From NCBI GenBank assembly GCA_009842325.1, contig VYFQ01000025.1:1-64000 (forward strand): DNA of 64,000 nt, written 5' to 3'. The translations under genes were made by a program, and so were the position numbers. Below the pieces are notes generated by a model. That model worked only from the letters and a program-made list of their open reading frames with translations, was not told the DNA's origin and did not search any database. How positions within the stretch are numbered: position 1 is the stretch's first letter; each line of letters opens with the position of its first letter. Source of the stretch: Acidimicrobiaceae bacterium (GTDB taxonomy: Bacteria; Actinomycetota; Acidimicrobiia; Acidimicrobiales; Aldehydirespiratoraceae). Positions 43,940 through 51,204 of this stretch are shown in pieces.

Positions 43940-44658
43940 GACTGGTTTGCGAGGCGGCGGGCTTGCTGGGACAGCGCCTCGTAGGCAGCCCGCTCGTCCG
44001 GGCCGATCGCTTCCAGATGCCGCCTGATCGTTTCGGTGTCGCCCCGGGCCGCGGGACCGGTGAGGGCCGCGGCCGGGCCCAACTCGTCGACGTTGGCCAC
44101 AGTGGCTCTGACCAAGCCCATGAAGGCTGCGAAGGGCACTCCGGCCACCGAAGCGATGCGCTCGGCCTGGCCGAGCAGCGCCACCAGATGGTTGGAGGCG
44201 ACCACCGCGGCCGCGTGGTAGGCGGGCCGGTCGGCGTCGGCCACCTCGAACGCCTGCCCGCCTAGATCGGCGACGACCTGCCGGACGATCGGATCGCCCG
44301 CCACCGCGAACCACCCGCCCGCGAGTAGGCGCCGGGCGCCGACGGCAACGTCCGGCAGCGCCACCAAGGGATGCAGGGCTGCCGGCCGCGGGTGCCCGGC
44401 GACGGCATCGAGGCCGAGCGACCCGGCGAGGTGGGCCACCGCCGCGGTCGCGGCGGGCTCAATCGCGGCGGACACCTCCGCCACTGCGTTGTCGGGAGTG
44501 GCGATCAGCACCAGGTCCACGCCGTCGGCGGCCCCGGACAGGGCGGCGGGCGTCGCCGACCGACCCAGGATGGGGCGCAGGTGCCAGCCGACTTCGGTCA
44601 GGGCGGCGGCCATGGCTCCGCCCGCCCGGCCGCCGCCGATGATCCGGACCGACCGCAC
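43936..44658 (-). CDS. Rossmann-fold and DUF2520 protein
   Basis: A 240-residue protein. SVRIIGGGRAGGAMAAAL is a Rossmann NAD(P)-binding motif at the N-terminus, and the C-terminal all-helical DUF2520 half (RPAYHAAAVVASNHLVALLGQAE) resembles the ketopantoate-reductase/6-phosphogluconate-dehydrogenase C-domain. In mycobacteria a homologue lies directly upstream of panC, as here, so a role in pantothenate supply has been suspected. The reaction is not established. Start GTG 44658 lies 2 nt after the folK stop. Confidence 0.85.
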   Translation of the reverse strand: MRSVRIIGGGRAGGAMAAALTEVGWHLRPILGRSATPAALSGAADGVDLVLIATPDNAVAEVSAAIEPAATAAVAHLAGSLGLDAVAGHPRPAALHPLVALPDVAVGARRLLAGGWFAVAGDPIVRQVVADLGGQAFEVADADRPAYHAAAVVASNHLVALLGQAERIASVAGVPFAAFMGLVRATVANVDELGPAAALTGPAARGDTETIRRHLEAIGPDERAAYEALSQQARRLANQS

Positions 44659-44660
44659 GT

Positions 44661-45143
44661 CTAAAGGTGTAGGGGTCCGAGATGGACGACGCCGTCGGCG
44701 GCTCCAGGTTCGTAGCCGTCGGGCAGCACGTCGGGGCCCACGTCCGCAAGGGGCACGAGCACGAAGTCCCGCTCGTACATGCGAGGATGCGGAACGACGA
44801 GGTCGGGCGTGTCCACCCGCTCGCCGTCGATCCACAGCAGGTCCGCGTCGAGAGTGCGAGGTCCCCAGCGCACCACATGCACCCGGCCCGCTTCGAGTTC
44901 TCTGGCCCGGCACTGGGCCAGCAGCTCCTGAGCGCTGACCGAGGTCCGAAGCCTGAGCACCATGTTGAGGTAAGCCCCCTGTTCGGGACCGCCCACCGGC
45001 TTGGTCTCATACACGTCGGAGATCCCGTCGACATCGTCGAACCCATCCACCGCCGTGCGCAGATAGGCCATCCGGTCGCCCAGGTTGGACCCCAGCGCCA
45101 CGAACACCCTCCGGGTCGACCCTCTACGATCCGGTGCGGTCAT
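44661..45143 (-). CDS. folK: 2-amino-4-hydroxy-6-hydroxymethyldihydropteridine diphosphokinase
   Basis: A 160-residue HPPK. VFVALGSNLGDRMAYLRTAV at the N-terminus, then ETKPVGGPEQGAYLNMV, and the signature RWGPRTLDADLL with VVPHPRMYERDFVLVPL. It transfers pyrophosphate from ATP to the pterin in folate synthesis. folE, folP and folB, normally upstream in actinobacteria, are not here. ATG 45143 overlaps the stop of the phosphatase-fold gene as ATGA. Confidence 0.96.
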   Translation of the reverse strand: MTAPDRRGSTRRVFVALGSNLGDRMAYLRTAVDGFDDVDGISDVYETKPVGGPEQGAYLNMVLRLRTSVSAQELLAQCRARELEAGRVHVVRWGPRTLDADLLWIDGERVDTPDLVVPHPRMYERDFVLVPLADVGPDVLPDGYEPGAADGVVHLGPLHL

Positions 45144-45643
45144 GATGCGGACTTGAGCTGTTGGGCCATCGACACGATCTCACGAGCCATGGGACCGAGC
45201 TCGCGCTCCAGCAGCCGTTCGGCGATGGTGATGGCCTCGGGGCCGGTGTCGACCAACCCCGACCACAGCAGGTAGCCCGCCACCACGCCCGACACCCGGT
45301 CGCCGATGGAATCGTGGTGGAGCACCACCCGCTGGTCGGTCGAGTGGTCCCGGATCGTGGTCAGGATCTGCTCGAGACGCTCGGCGCCGTCGCCGGGCTC
45401 CGAGAAGGGCAGATGGGCGTACGCCAGCCCGTGCTCGTCGTAGTCGTGGAGGTTGTAGGGAATCGACGTGATGCTCACCATCAGGCCGATCTCGTTGCGG
45501 CTCAACCAGATGATCTCCTCAAGACGCCGCACCCGCCGGTGGCCGACGCCATAGCCGCCGGGCCGCTCGCACACCCCGAAACGGTCGGTGATGATCCACC
45601 GGAAGCCCCGAGGCTCGATCCCTTCCGACCACTTGCTGCTCAT
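45140..45643 (-). CDS. Dual-specificity-phosphatase-fold protein with catalytic Cys replaced by His
   Basis: A 167-residue protein with the order of a DSP/PTP fold: FRWIITDRFGVCERPGGYG at the start, LEEIIWLSRNEIGLMVSIT, YAHLPFSEPGDG (possible general-acid Asp85), and a P-loop-like VLHHDSIGDRVSGVVAGYLL. In active enzymes this loop is HCx5R. Here it is H-H-x5-R, so the nucleophilic Cys is His110 while Arg116 is kept. It may bind a phosphorylated ligand or act through His. It overlaps both folK and hpt by 4 nt, so it is co-translated with folate and purine salvage genes. Confidence 0.7.
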   Translation of the reverse strand: MSSKWSEGIEPRGFRWIITDRFGVCERPGGYGVGHRRVRRLEEIIWLSRNEIGLMVSITSIPYNLHDYDEHGLAYAHLPFSEPGDGAERLEQILTTIRDHSTDQRVVLHHDSIGDRVSGVVAGYLLWSGLVDTGPEAITIAERLLERELGPMAREIVSMAQQLKSAS

Positions 45644-46209
45644 GCATCGTCCAGGTCGAAGAGATGCACCGAGGGCAGCTCCCGGTAGCGCTCGCCCACG
45701 TCCAGCCCGTAACCCACGAGCCAGTCGGCCGGGACGGAGAATCCGACGTAGCGGATGCCCTCGGTGCGGGCGTCCTCCCGCACGAGCAAGGCGCACATCT
45801 CGAAGCTGGCCGGACGCCTGGCCTTCAACAACTCGGCCAGGTAGTCGGTGGTGAGGCCGGAGTCGACAATGTCCTCCACCAGCACGACGTGGCGGTCCCG
45901 CACGTCGGTGTCGAGATCCTTGATGATGCGGACCACACCGCTGGACTCCGTGCTGAGCCCGTAGGACGACACGGCCATGAAGTCGATCTCCACCGGTAGG
46001 TCGATGGCCCGGGCCAGGTCGCTCATGAACACGAAGGCGCCCTTGAGAACGCCGACCAGCAAGGGGGGCCGGCCCTGGTAGTCGGCGGTGATCTCGGCAC
46101 CGATCGCCTCCACGCGGGCTCGCAACTCCTCGGGAGTGATGATGGCGCGCCCGACCGTCCCCGGCGGCTTCGGCATCTGCGCCGCGGGCTGCTCCGGCGC
46201 CAAGCTCAT
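45640..46209 (-). CDS. hpt: Hypoxanthine(-guanine) phosphoribosyltransferase
   Basis: A 189-residue type I phosphoribosyltransferase. The PRPP loop VLVEDIVDSGLTTDYL is intact, and the catalytic region GVLKGAFVFMSDLARAI and the purine-binding end FSVPADWLVGYGLD are clear. It salvages hypoxanthine or guanine to nucleotide. hpt next to tilS is the classical bacterial arrangement (tilS-hpt-ftsH). Here ftsH is missing and a DSP-fold gene follows with a 4-nt overlap. Confidence 0.95.
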   Translation of the reverse strand: MSLAPEQPAAQMPKPPGTVGRAIITPEELRARVEAIGAEITADYQGRPPLLVGVLKGAFVFMSDLARAIDLPVEIDFMAVSSYGLSTESSGVVRIIKDLDTDVRDRHVVLVEDIVDSGLTTDYLAELLKARRPASFEMCALLVREDARTEGIRYVGFSVPADWLVGYGLDVGERYRELPSVHLFDLDDA

Positions 46210-46248
46210 CCTCGCACCATACCGGGCGCTGCCCGGGCCTCTACGGGG

Positions 46249-47133
46249 TCAATCCGGCGGTTGGTCCCGATGTCGGGACTCGATGCGGAGGCGGCCCGCA
46301 GTGCGGGCCACTCGATGACCTCCGGTGATCTCGGTGGCGATGCCGCGACCCGCGGCGACGTCGAGCACCCGGCCGATCGAGGCGGCCGTCGGGGCCGAGC
46401 CGACGGCCTCCGATATCCAGCTCCTCAGTGCCTCGGACGCCACCGCCCTGGGTGCGGCGGCGAGGGCGGCCGCGCTGCTGGGATCGATCTCTGCGGCCAA
46501 CCCGGCGATCACCTCCAACGCCTGGGAGGCCAGATCGGCGTGGCGATTCAGAAGGGGAACCGGGTCGCGTCCGAGAGCGTTCGCCAGTGCGGGCATCACT
46601 TCGTTGCGGATGGCCACCCGGGCGAACGACGGGTCGTCGTTCATGGGGTCGTGCACGGTTGGAAGGCCGAGCCGCTCGCACAGGGCGTGCGTCTCGGAGC
46701 GGCGCAGTCCCAGCAGGGGACGGCCGACACCGGCGTGAGGCGCAGCCGCGCCGGCCAGTCCCCCACCCCGGCCGACATTGAACAGCACGGTCTCGGCCCG
46801 GTCGTCCGCCGTGTGGCCGACCAGCACGTCGTCGGGCAACGCCCCGTAGCGGGCGGCGCGCGCTCTCGCCTCCAGATTGGGGCCGGGATCCACTCGCACG
46901 CGGCGCAGTTCGAAACCCGCATCGAAGTGGTCCGCGATGGCTCGGGCCGCCTCGGCGTCGGCGCGCGCCGAGGGCCGCAGGCCGTGGTCCACGTGCCAGG
47001 CAGTGACCTTCAGCCCGGCTGCGGTCGCCAGCGCGATCAGGGCGGCGGAATCGGGACCGCCCGACAGGCCACAGGCCACGACGGTGCCGGGCGCCGGGAA
47101 GGTGCAGCGCGCCAGCAGAGAATCGACGCTCAC
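46249..47133 (-). CDS. tilS: tRNA(Ile)-lysidine synthase
   Basis: A 294-residue N-type ATP pyrophosphatase. The PP-loop CGLSGGPDSAALIAL lies near residue 22, followed by VTAWHVDHGLRP and VLVGHTADDRAETVLFN. It converts the wobble C of the CAU isoleucine tRNA to lysidine. It is shorter than E. coli TilS (about 430) but matches the compact actinobacterial form. GTG 47133 was chosen, and the open frame further upstream runs through the 43-bp repeat. That repeat ends 22 nt before the start. Confidence 0.93.
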   Translation of the reverse strand: MSVDSLLARCTFPAPGTVVACGLSGGPDSAALIALATAAGLKVTAWHVDHGLRPSARADAEAARAIADHFDAGFELRRVRVDPGPNLEARARAARYGALPDDVLVGHTADDRAETVLFNVGRGGGLAGAAAPHAGVGRPLLGLRRSETHALCERLGLPTVHDPMNDDPSFARVAIRNEVMPALANALGRDPVPLLNRHADLASQALEVIAGLAAEIDPSSAAALAAAPRAVASEALRSWISEAVGSAPTAASIGRVLDVAAGRGIATEITGGHRVARTAGRLRIESRHRDQPPD

Positions 47134-47154
47134 GCCAGAGGCCGAGCTCAGCGA

Positions 47155-47197
47155 GGCCGTGGCCCGAGCGGCCCGTGAGCGCAGCGAACAAGAGCGG
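47155..47197 (-). repeat. 43-bp dispersed repeat, copy 2
   Basis: Identical over 43 bases to 42990-43032 and in the same orientation. It lies in the 80-nt gap between the zincin gene and tilS, 22 nt before the tilS start on the - strand. As with copy 1, it precedes a biosynthetic gene and follows another gene in the same direction. Confidence 0.9.
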
Positions 47198-47213
47198 GAG
47201 ACACGCAGTCCTC

Positions 47214-48356
47214 TCAGGCCGCAGCCTCGGTGACACTCATGCGACTGACCCAATCGCGCGGGTTGCGGATCTCGGCGATGCCCGGGACGTTGTTGGGACC
47301 CTCCCACACACGGTCGAGCAGGGCCGTACCGCCGACCTCCTCGACCGAGGCGATGAAGTGTTCACCCTCGGCGTACTGCTTGATCTTGGCGTCGAGGCCG
47401 ATCACCCGCTGGAAGACCTTGGCGAACCCCCGAACCGACTCCCGTCGCCTGCGCATCACCCGCCCGAACCGGGGAGCGGAGGGGACCAGGCCCTCGCCGG
47501 CCCGATCCATGGTCACGTCGCCGTGGCCCTCGAGAAGGCTCATGAGACCGGCGAGCTGCTCCAGAGTCTCCACCTGTGCCTCCGAGGCGAACAGGGCCAT
47601 GATCCCGCCGGCGGCCAGCGGGTCCTCGCCGCGGCGCCGGGCCTCCACCACCCGCCGCACGGCCGCCGCGATCCGCTTGGGGTCGGGATCCACCGAGTCG
47701 AGCACCGACTCGACCAGGCCGATGAAATGCGGCCGCATCCAGTCCACACCGGTGAACTGGGCCCGATGGGTCACCTCGTGGAGCGCCAGCCAGAGCCGGA
47801 ACTCAGCCGGGTCGAAGGCGTACTTGTTCTCCAGCGACACGACGTTGGGGGCCACGTAGTAGACGATGTCCTGGTCTTCGGGCTTGTCGTCCTCGATGAT
47901 CAGCAGGTCGTACTGGCCCAGCACCCGCGTGGACATCCAACCCAGCATGACGCCGAGCTCGGCACCGGCCACCCGCCGGGTGATCGGGGCCAGCATCCCG
48001 TCAGAGCCCGTGCCGAGCTTGGCCGCGAGCGGCTTCAGCAGCCGCTGGAACGAGGCCAGGTTGGCGTCGATCCAACCGACCCGGTCGGTCACCCGGCCCC
48101 GGGCCGGTCCCGACAGCGATCGCAGGCCGGTGTACTCGGCCACCAGCCCCTCGGCCCGCTCGGTGCAGTCGGCGAAGTCCTCGGCCAGGCCGTCACGCCA
48201 GCGCGGCGCGGTGTAGGGCTCGCGCCGGGCGGTGCGCACCGCAACCCGGCGGGCCAGGTCCCAGTCGATGGGGTCGTCAAGATCTTCAGGATCGTTGGGA
48301 CCGTCTAGATCGACGGCACCTTCGAGTTCGACGGAGCCCTCGGCGTGGGCGTCCAT
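47214..48356 (-). CDS. Zincin-like metallopeptidase, DUF2342 family
   Basis: A 380-residue protein with the zinc motif HEVTH in LWLALHEVTHRAQFTGVDWM (about residue 195) and long helical flanks. It belongs to the DUF2342 family, annotated in databases as coenzyme-F420-biosynthesis-associated, and in mycobacteria it lies next to tilS and hpt, as here. Its N-terminus is acidic. Substrate and true link to F420 are unproven. ATG 48356 gives this N-terminus, and the frame further upstream lies partly in a small membrane-protein gene. Confidence 0.88.
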   Translation of the reverse strand: MDAHAEGSVELEGAVDLDGPNDPEDLDDPIDWDLARRVAVRTARREPYTAPRWRDGLAEDFADCTERAEGLVAEYTGLRSLSGPARGRVTDRVGWIDANLASFQRLLKPLAAKLGTGSDGMLAPITRRVAGAELGVMLGWMSTRVLGQYDLLIIEDDKPEDQDIVYYVAPNVVSLENKYAFDPAEFRLWLALHEVTHRAQFTGVDWMRPHFIGLVESVLDSVDPDPKRIAAAVRRVVEARRRGEDPLAAGGIMALFASEAQVETLEQLAGLMSLLEGHGDVTMDRAGEGLVPSAPRFGRVMRRRRESVRGFAKVFQRVIGLDAKIKQYAEGEHFIASVEEVGGTALLDRVWEGPNNVPGIAEIRNPRDWVSRMSVTEAAA

Positions 48357-48366
48357 GCGGTAGGGC

Positions 48367-48498
48367 TCAGTCCCTCGGGTATCGCTTGTAGGTGACCTTC
48401 TGGAGGTAGCCGGCAATGGTCGCCACGATCGAGACGATGCCGGCCACCGCGAGCGGCACCGCGATCCAGAAGTGCCATACGACGCCGGCGAAGGTCAT
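48367..48498 (-). CDS. 43-residue single-helix membrane protein coupled to the anti-sigma gene
   Basis: A short gene. Its ATG at 48498-48496 overlaps the stop of the anti-sigma gene as ATGA, and its TGA (48369-48367) lies 10 nt before the zincin start. The peptide begins MTFAGVVWHFWIAVPLAV, has one helix of about 25 residues (to AGIVSIVATIAGYL) and a basic tail (KVTYKRYPRD), so the C-terminus should be cytoplasmic. The overlap and the clean membrane topology make it likely real. Function unknown, perhaps linked to the SigR/RsrA response. Confidence 0.65.
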   Translation of the reverse strand: MTFAGVVWHFWIAVPLAVAGIVSIVATIAGYLQKVTYKRYPRD

Positions 48499-48731
48499 GG
48501 GTTCGCAGTGTAGATGGCTTGCAGCACGCGCACTCGCAGCGATTCCGGGACCTGCTCCTCGCAGCAGCAGCGGGCCACTGTCATCCGGACCTGGGCCTCG
48601 AAGTGGAACGCGTCAGCACAGGAGGGGCAGCACTCGAGGTGCGCGGAGATAGCAGTGCGGACCGCAACGGTGGCCTCGCCGTCGAGGTAGAGGTGAAGGT
48701 CTCGGCAAGCGTCGTCGCAGTTGCAGACCAC
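48495..48731 (-). CDS. rsrA: Zinc-binding anti-sigma factor, RsrA-like
   Basis: A 78-residue ZAS-family anti-sigma factor. The motif HLECCPSC (HxxxCxxC) binds zinc and senses thiol oxidation in RsrA, and an N-terminal CNCDDACRDLHLYLD supplies further ligands. Reduced, it would hold SigR inactive. Oxidation of the cysteines by disulphide stress releases it. It is unusually Cys-rich (CCCEE near residue 55). Start GTG 48731 lies 3 nt after the sigR stop, as in Streptomyces and mycobacteria. Confidence 0.9.
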   Translation of the reverse strand: MVCNCDDACRDLHLYLDGEATVAVRTAISAHLECCPSCADAFHFEAQVRMTVARCCCEEQVPESLRVRVLQAIYTANP

Positions 48732-48734
48732 GGG

Positions 48735-49328
48735 TCAACTCCTGTCGTCCGGACCGGCCTCTGGCTCCTGGGGGAGGAGCCGGTGGCGGGCGGCAAAGTC
48801 GTACAACCTCTTGTGGAGCTGTTTTCTTCCCCGATGCAGGCGGCTCATGACGGTGCCGATGGGGACATCGAGGATCTCCGCGATCTCCGAGTAGGAGAAC
48901 CCCTCCACGTCGGCGAGCAACACGGGAAGGCGGTAGTAGTCGGGAAGGTCCTCCACAGCCTGCTTCACCTCGTGCTCGGTGAACAGCGAGGCCAACTCGT
49001 CCTCGACGCTGCGGCCGAGCCGTGCGGCTGTGTCACCGCCGAGGCGGCGGTACAGATAGAGGTTCTCCACATCGCCAAGGTCGGTCTCGGCGGGTCGCCG
49101 CTGGCGGCGCCGGTACTCGCTGATGTAGGCGTTGGTCAGGATGCGGTACATCCACGCCTTCAGGTTGGTTCCCGCCGTGAAAGTGCCGTAGGACCGGTAG
49201 GCCCGCAGGTAGGTCTCCGACACCAGGTCCTCGGCGTCAGCCCGGTTGCGGGTCAACCGCATCGCCGCCGAGTACAACGACGGCATCAGCGGCAGGGCGT
49301 CGTCCGCGAAGGTTGCCTGGTCGGCCAC
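48735..49328 (-). CDS. sigR: ECF sigma factor SigR/SigH-type
   Basis: A 197-residue group IV sigma factor. Region 2 ([29 protein letters not shown], then [20 protein letters not shown]) and region 4 ([29 protein letters not shown]) are both complete, and the order with the zinc anti-sigma gene matches sigR-rsrA. It would direct the thiol-oxidative stress regulon (GGAAT/GTT promoters). The start is GTG 49328. A tRNA-Thr gene lies 30 nt upstream on the same strand. Confidence 0.93.
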   Translation of the reverse strand: MADQATFADDALPLMPSLYSAAMRLTRNRADAEDLVSETYLRAYRSYGTFTAGTNLKAWMYRILTNAYISEYRRRQRRPAETDLGDVENLYLYRRLGGDTAARLGRSVEDELASLFTEHEVKQAVEDLPDYYRLPVLLADVEGFSYSEIAEILDVPIGTVMSRLHRGRKQLHKRLYDFAARHRLLPQEPEAGPDDRS

Positions 49329-49358
49329 TAGCCGCCTCTTCGAGAATGCGGGTGAGGG

Positions 49359-49431
49359 AGCCCGAAAGGGGACTTGAACCCCTGACCTACGCTTTACGAG
49401 AGCGTCGCTCTACCGACTGAGCTATTCGGGC
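49359..49431 (-). tRNA. tRNA-Thr (anticodon CGT)
   Basis: On the - strand: acceptor GCCCGAA/TTCGGGC, D stem AGCTC/GAGC, anticodon stem ACGCT/AGCGT with loop CTCGTAA (anticodon CGT), and T arm AGGGG-TTCAAGT-CCCCT. CCA is not encoded. It reads ACG, a frequent threonine codon in this GC-rich genome, and complements the TGT tRNA at 8169. Confidence 0.96.
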
Positions 49432-49456
49432 CTGTGCGCCCCGCGGTCGGAGCCGC

Positions 49457-50599
49457 CTAGCGCCCGCTCAGGCTATCGCCCAGGGGCGGCAGATCGAGCA
49501 GCAGGGCTTGGAGGGCTAGGGCCTCGTTCGGGGAGCGGATCAGGCTCTCAGCGGTGGCCCGCAAGCGGTCTACGGTCCGCATGGCCGCAGCAGCCCGGCG
49601 GTTCGCGGCCGCTCCCTCGCCCGGCATCGAGGTGATCTCATCGCGGTATCGGGCGCCGAGAGTGGCCAGTCCGAAGCGGATCTCGTCGGTGCGGAACTGG
49701 CGGTGCTCGCGCTTGTGCTGCGCTTCGATGACGCTGCGGCCCGAGCCCCGCACACCGAAGTGCTCCTCGCGCTGATCGAGAGCGACGATGTCGGACCTGT
49801 GGCGCTCGGTGAGGGCTCCACCGGCGTCGTCGATCATGGCTCGCAGTTCGGCGACCAGCAGCGCGACGGCGGCCCCGGATCCGTCGAGGCGGTCCGGCAC
49901 CTTCCACCATGCCTCGCGCCGGGCCGCCACCCGCTCGTCGGTAGCCAGAACCCTGGCCCGATGGAGGTTGCCCGCCGCCGCGGCCGCCACCAGCGGGGCC
50001 CGGTCGGCCGCGACCAGACCCTCCGACACCAGCACCCGAGCGATCTCGGTGTCGGGAACCGGGCCGAAGTCGACTCTTGTGCAGCGCGACGCGATGGTGA
50101 TGTGCTCGGGCAGCACCTGCTCGGCCAGCAGCACCCACACCACCGAGCCCGCCGGCTCCTCGACCGGTTTGAGCAGGGCTGCAGCCGCGGCCGGTGTGGC
50201 GGTGTGGAAACGGTCGACGACTAGCACCTTGCGGGAGCCTTCCACCGGCGTACGGCTGGCCTCGACGATGAGCTGGGACACCTCCTCCTCGCGGCGCAGG
50301 CTCGGACCGGCTGGGCTGAGCACGAAGATGTCGGGGTGCTCCTGGCGGGCAGCCAGGCGGCGATGTCTGGCGGACCGCGCCGGATCTGAGCCCGTCCGCT
50401 GGTCCGCGGCCGCTATCAGCTCCCCCGCGAAGGCGCCGGCCGCGGCCTGCTTGCCGGAGCCCCGCGGGCCGACCAGCAGGTACGCGTGGACCGGCGATGA
50501 CACCGCCGCGGTCAAGGCAGCCACCGCCTGTGGCTGGCCCACCACCGCCGACCAAGCATCCGCGGATGCAGTCTCGGCGTCGGCATCGAGAAGGGTCAT
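49457..50599 (-). CDS. holB: DNA polymerase III delta prime subunit
   Basis: A 380-residue clamp-loader AAA+ protein. VGQPQAVAALTAAV opens the domain, and the P-loop reads GPRGSGKQ with Gln in place of Ser/Thr, in keeping with the non-hydrolysing delta prime. Instead of the SRC motif of tau/gamma it has SRCTRVDF, and EEPAGSVVWVLLAE is the usual Walker B-like neighbourhood. It loads the beta clamp during replication. ATG 50599 overlaps the tmk stop as ATGA. The tmk-holB order is common in Gram-positive bacteria. Confidence 0.92.
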   Translation of the reverse strand: MTLLDADAETASADAWSAVVGQPQAVAALTAAVSSPVHAYLLVGPRGSGKQAAAGAFAGELIAAADQRTGSDPARSARHRRLAARQEHPDIFVLSPAGPSLRREEEVSQLIVEASRTPVEGSRKVLVVDRFHTATPAAAAALLKPVEEPAGSVVWVLLAEQVLPEHITIASRCTRVDFGPVPDTEIARVLVSEGLVAADRAPLVAAAAAGNLHRARVLATDERVAARREAWWKVPDRLDGSGAAVALLVAELRAMIDDAGGALTERHRSDIVALDQREEHFGVRGSGRSVIEAQHKREHRQFRTDEIRFGLATLGARYRDEITSMPGEGAAANRRAAAAMRTVDRLRATAESLIRSPNEALALQALLLDLPPLGDSLSGR

Positions 50600-51204
50600 G
50601 GCATACCGCCGAGACGTTCTTGCACGGCGGCCATCATCCGGGCGGCAACGTCATCCACCGAGCCGTTTGCGTCGACCACCGCCCAGTGGTCCGGGGCCGC
50701 CTCGGCCATGGTCAGATAGCCGGCCCGGACCCGACCGAGGAAGCCGTCACCGGTTCCCTCGAAGCGGTCGAGTGACGATCCCAGCCGCCGCGACGCCAAT
50801 TCGAGGGGGATGTCCAGAAGCAGGTTCAAGTCGGGTTCGATCCCTCCGGTGGCGAAGTGCATCATCGTCTGTAACTCGGCAAGATCGAGACCGCGCCCGT
50901 AGCCCTGGTAGGCGAGCGTCGACGCGGTGAAGCGGTCGGTGACTACATGCTGGCCATCTCGCAGTGCCGGGCCGACGACCTCGGCCACATGCTGGGCCTT
51001 GTCCGCGATTATCAGCAGCGCCTCGGTGCGGTCGTCTAGGGAATCGTTGTCCGGATCGAGCAGCATCCGCCTGATCTCTGCCCCCACACCGGTGGCGCCG
51101 AACTGGAAGGTGAACACCGCGCCCAGCGACTCGGCCAGCAACCGGGCCTGGGTGGACTTTCCCGACGCGTCCACCCCCTCGACCGCAATGAGCCGGCCGG
51201 TCAC
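50596..51204 (-). CDS. tmk: Thymidylate kinase
   Basis: A 202-residue kinase with P-loop VEGVDASGKSTQARLL at the N-terminus, the DR-type motif TDRFTASTLAYQGYGRGLD, and LLDIPLELASRR near the lid. It makes dTDP from dTMP and ATP. Start GTG 51204 overlaps the upstream exporter gene as GTGA. Length and motifs are ordinary for the bacterial enzyme. Confidence 0.95.
   Translation of the reverse strand: MTGRLIAVEGVDASGKSTQARLLAESLGAVFTFQFGATGVGAEIRRMLLDPDNDSLDDRTEALLIIADKAQHVAEVVGPALRDGQHVVTDRFTASTLAYQGYGRGLDLAELQTMMHFATGGIEPDLNLLLDIPLELASRRLGSSLDRFEGTGDGFLGRVRAGYLTMAEAAPDHWAVVDANGSVDDVAARMMAAVQERLGGMP

Noticed and set aside
45643..45796. Longer N-terminus for the DSP-fold protein
   Set aside because: The extra residues are Arg/Gly-rich and lie inside hpt. 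ATG 45643 overlaps the hpt stop as ATGA.
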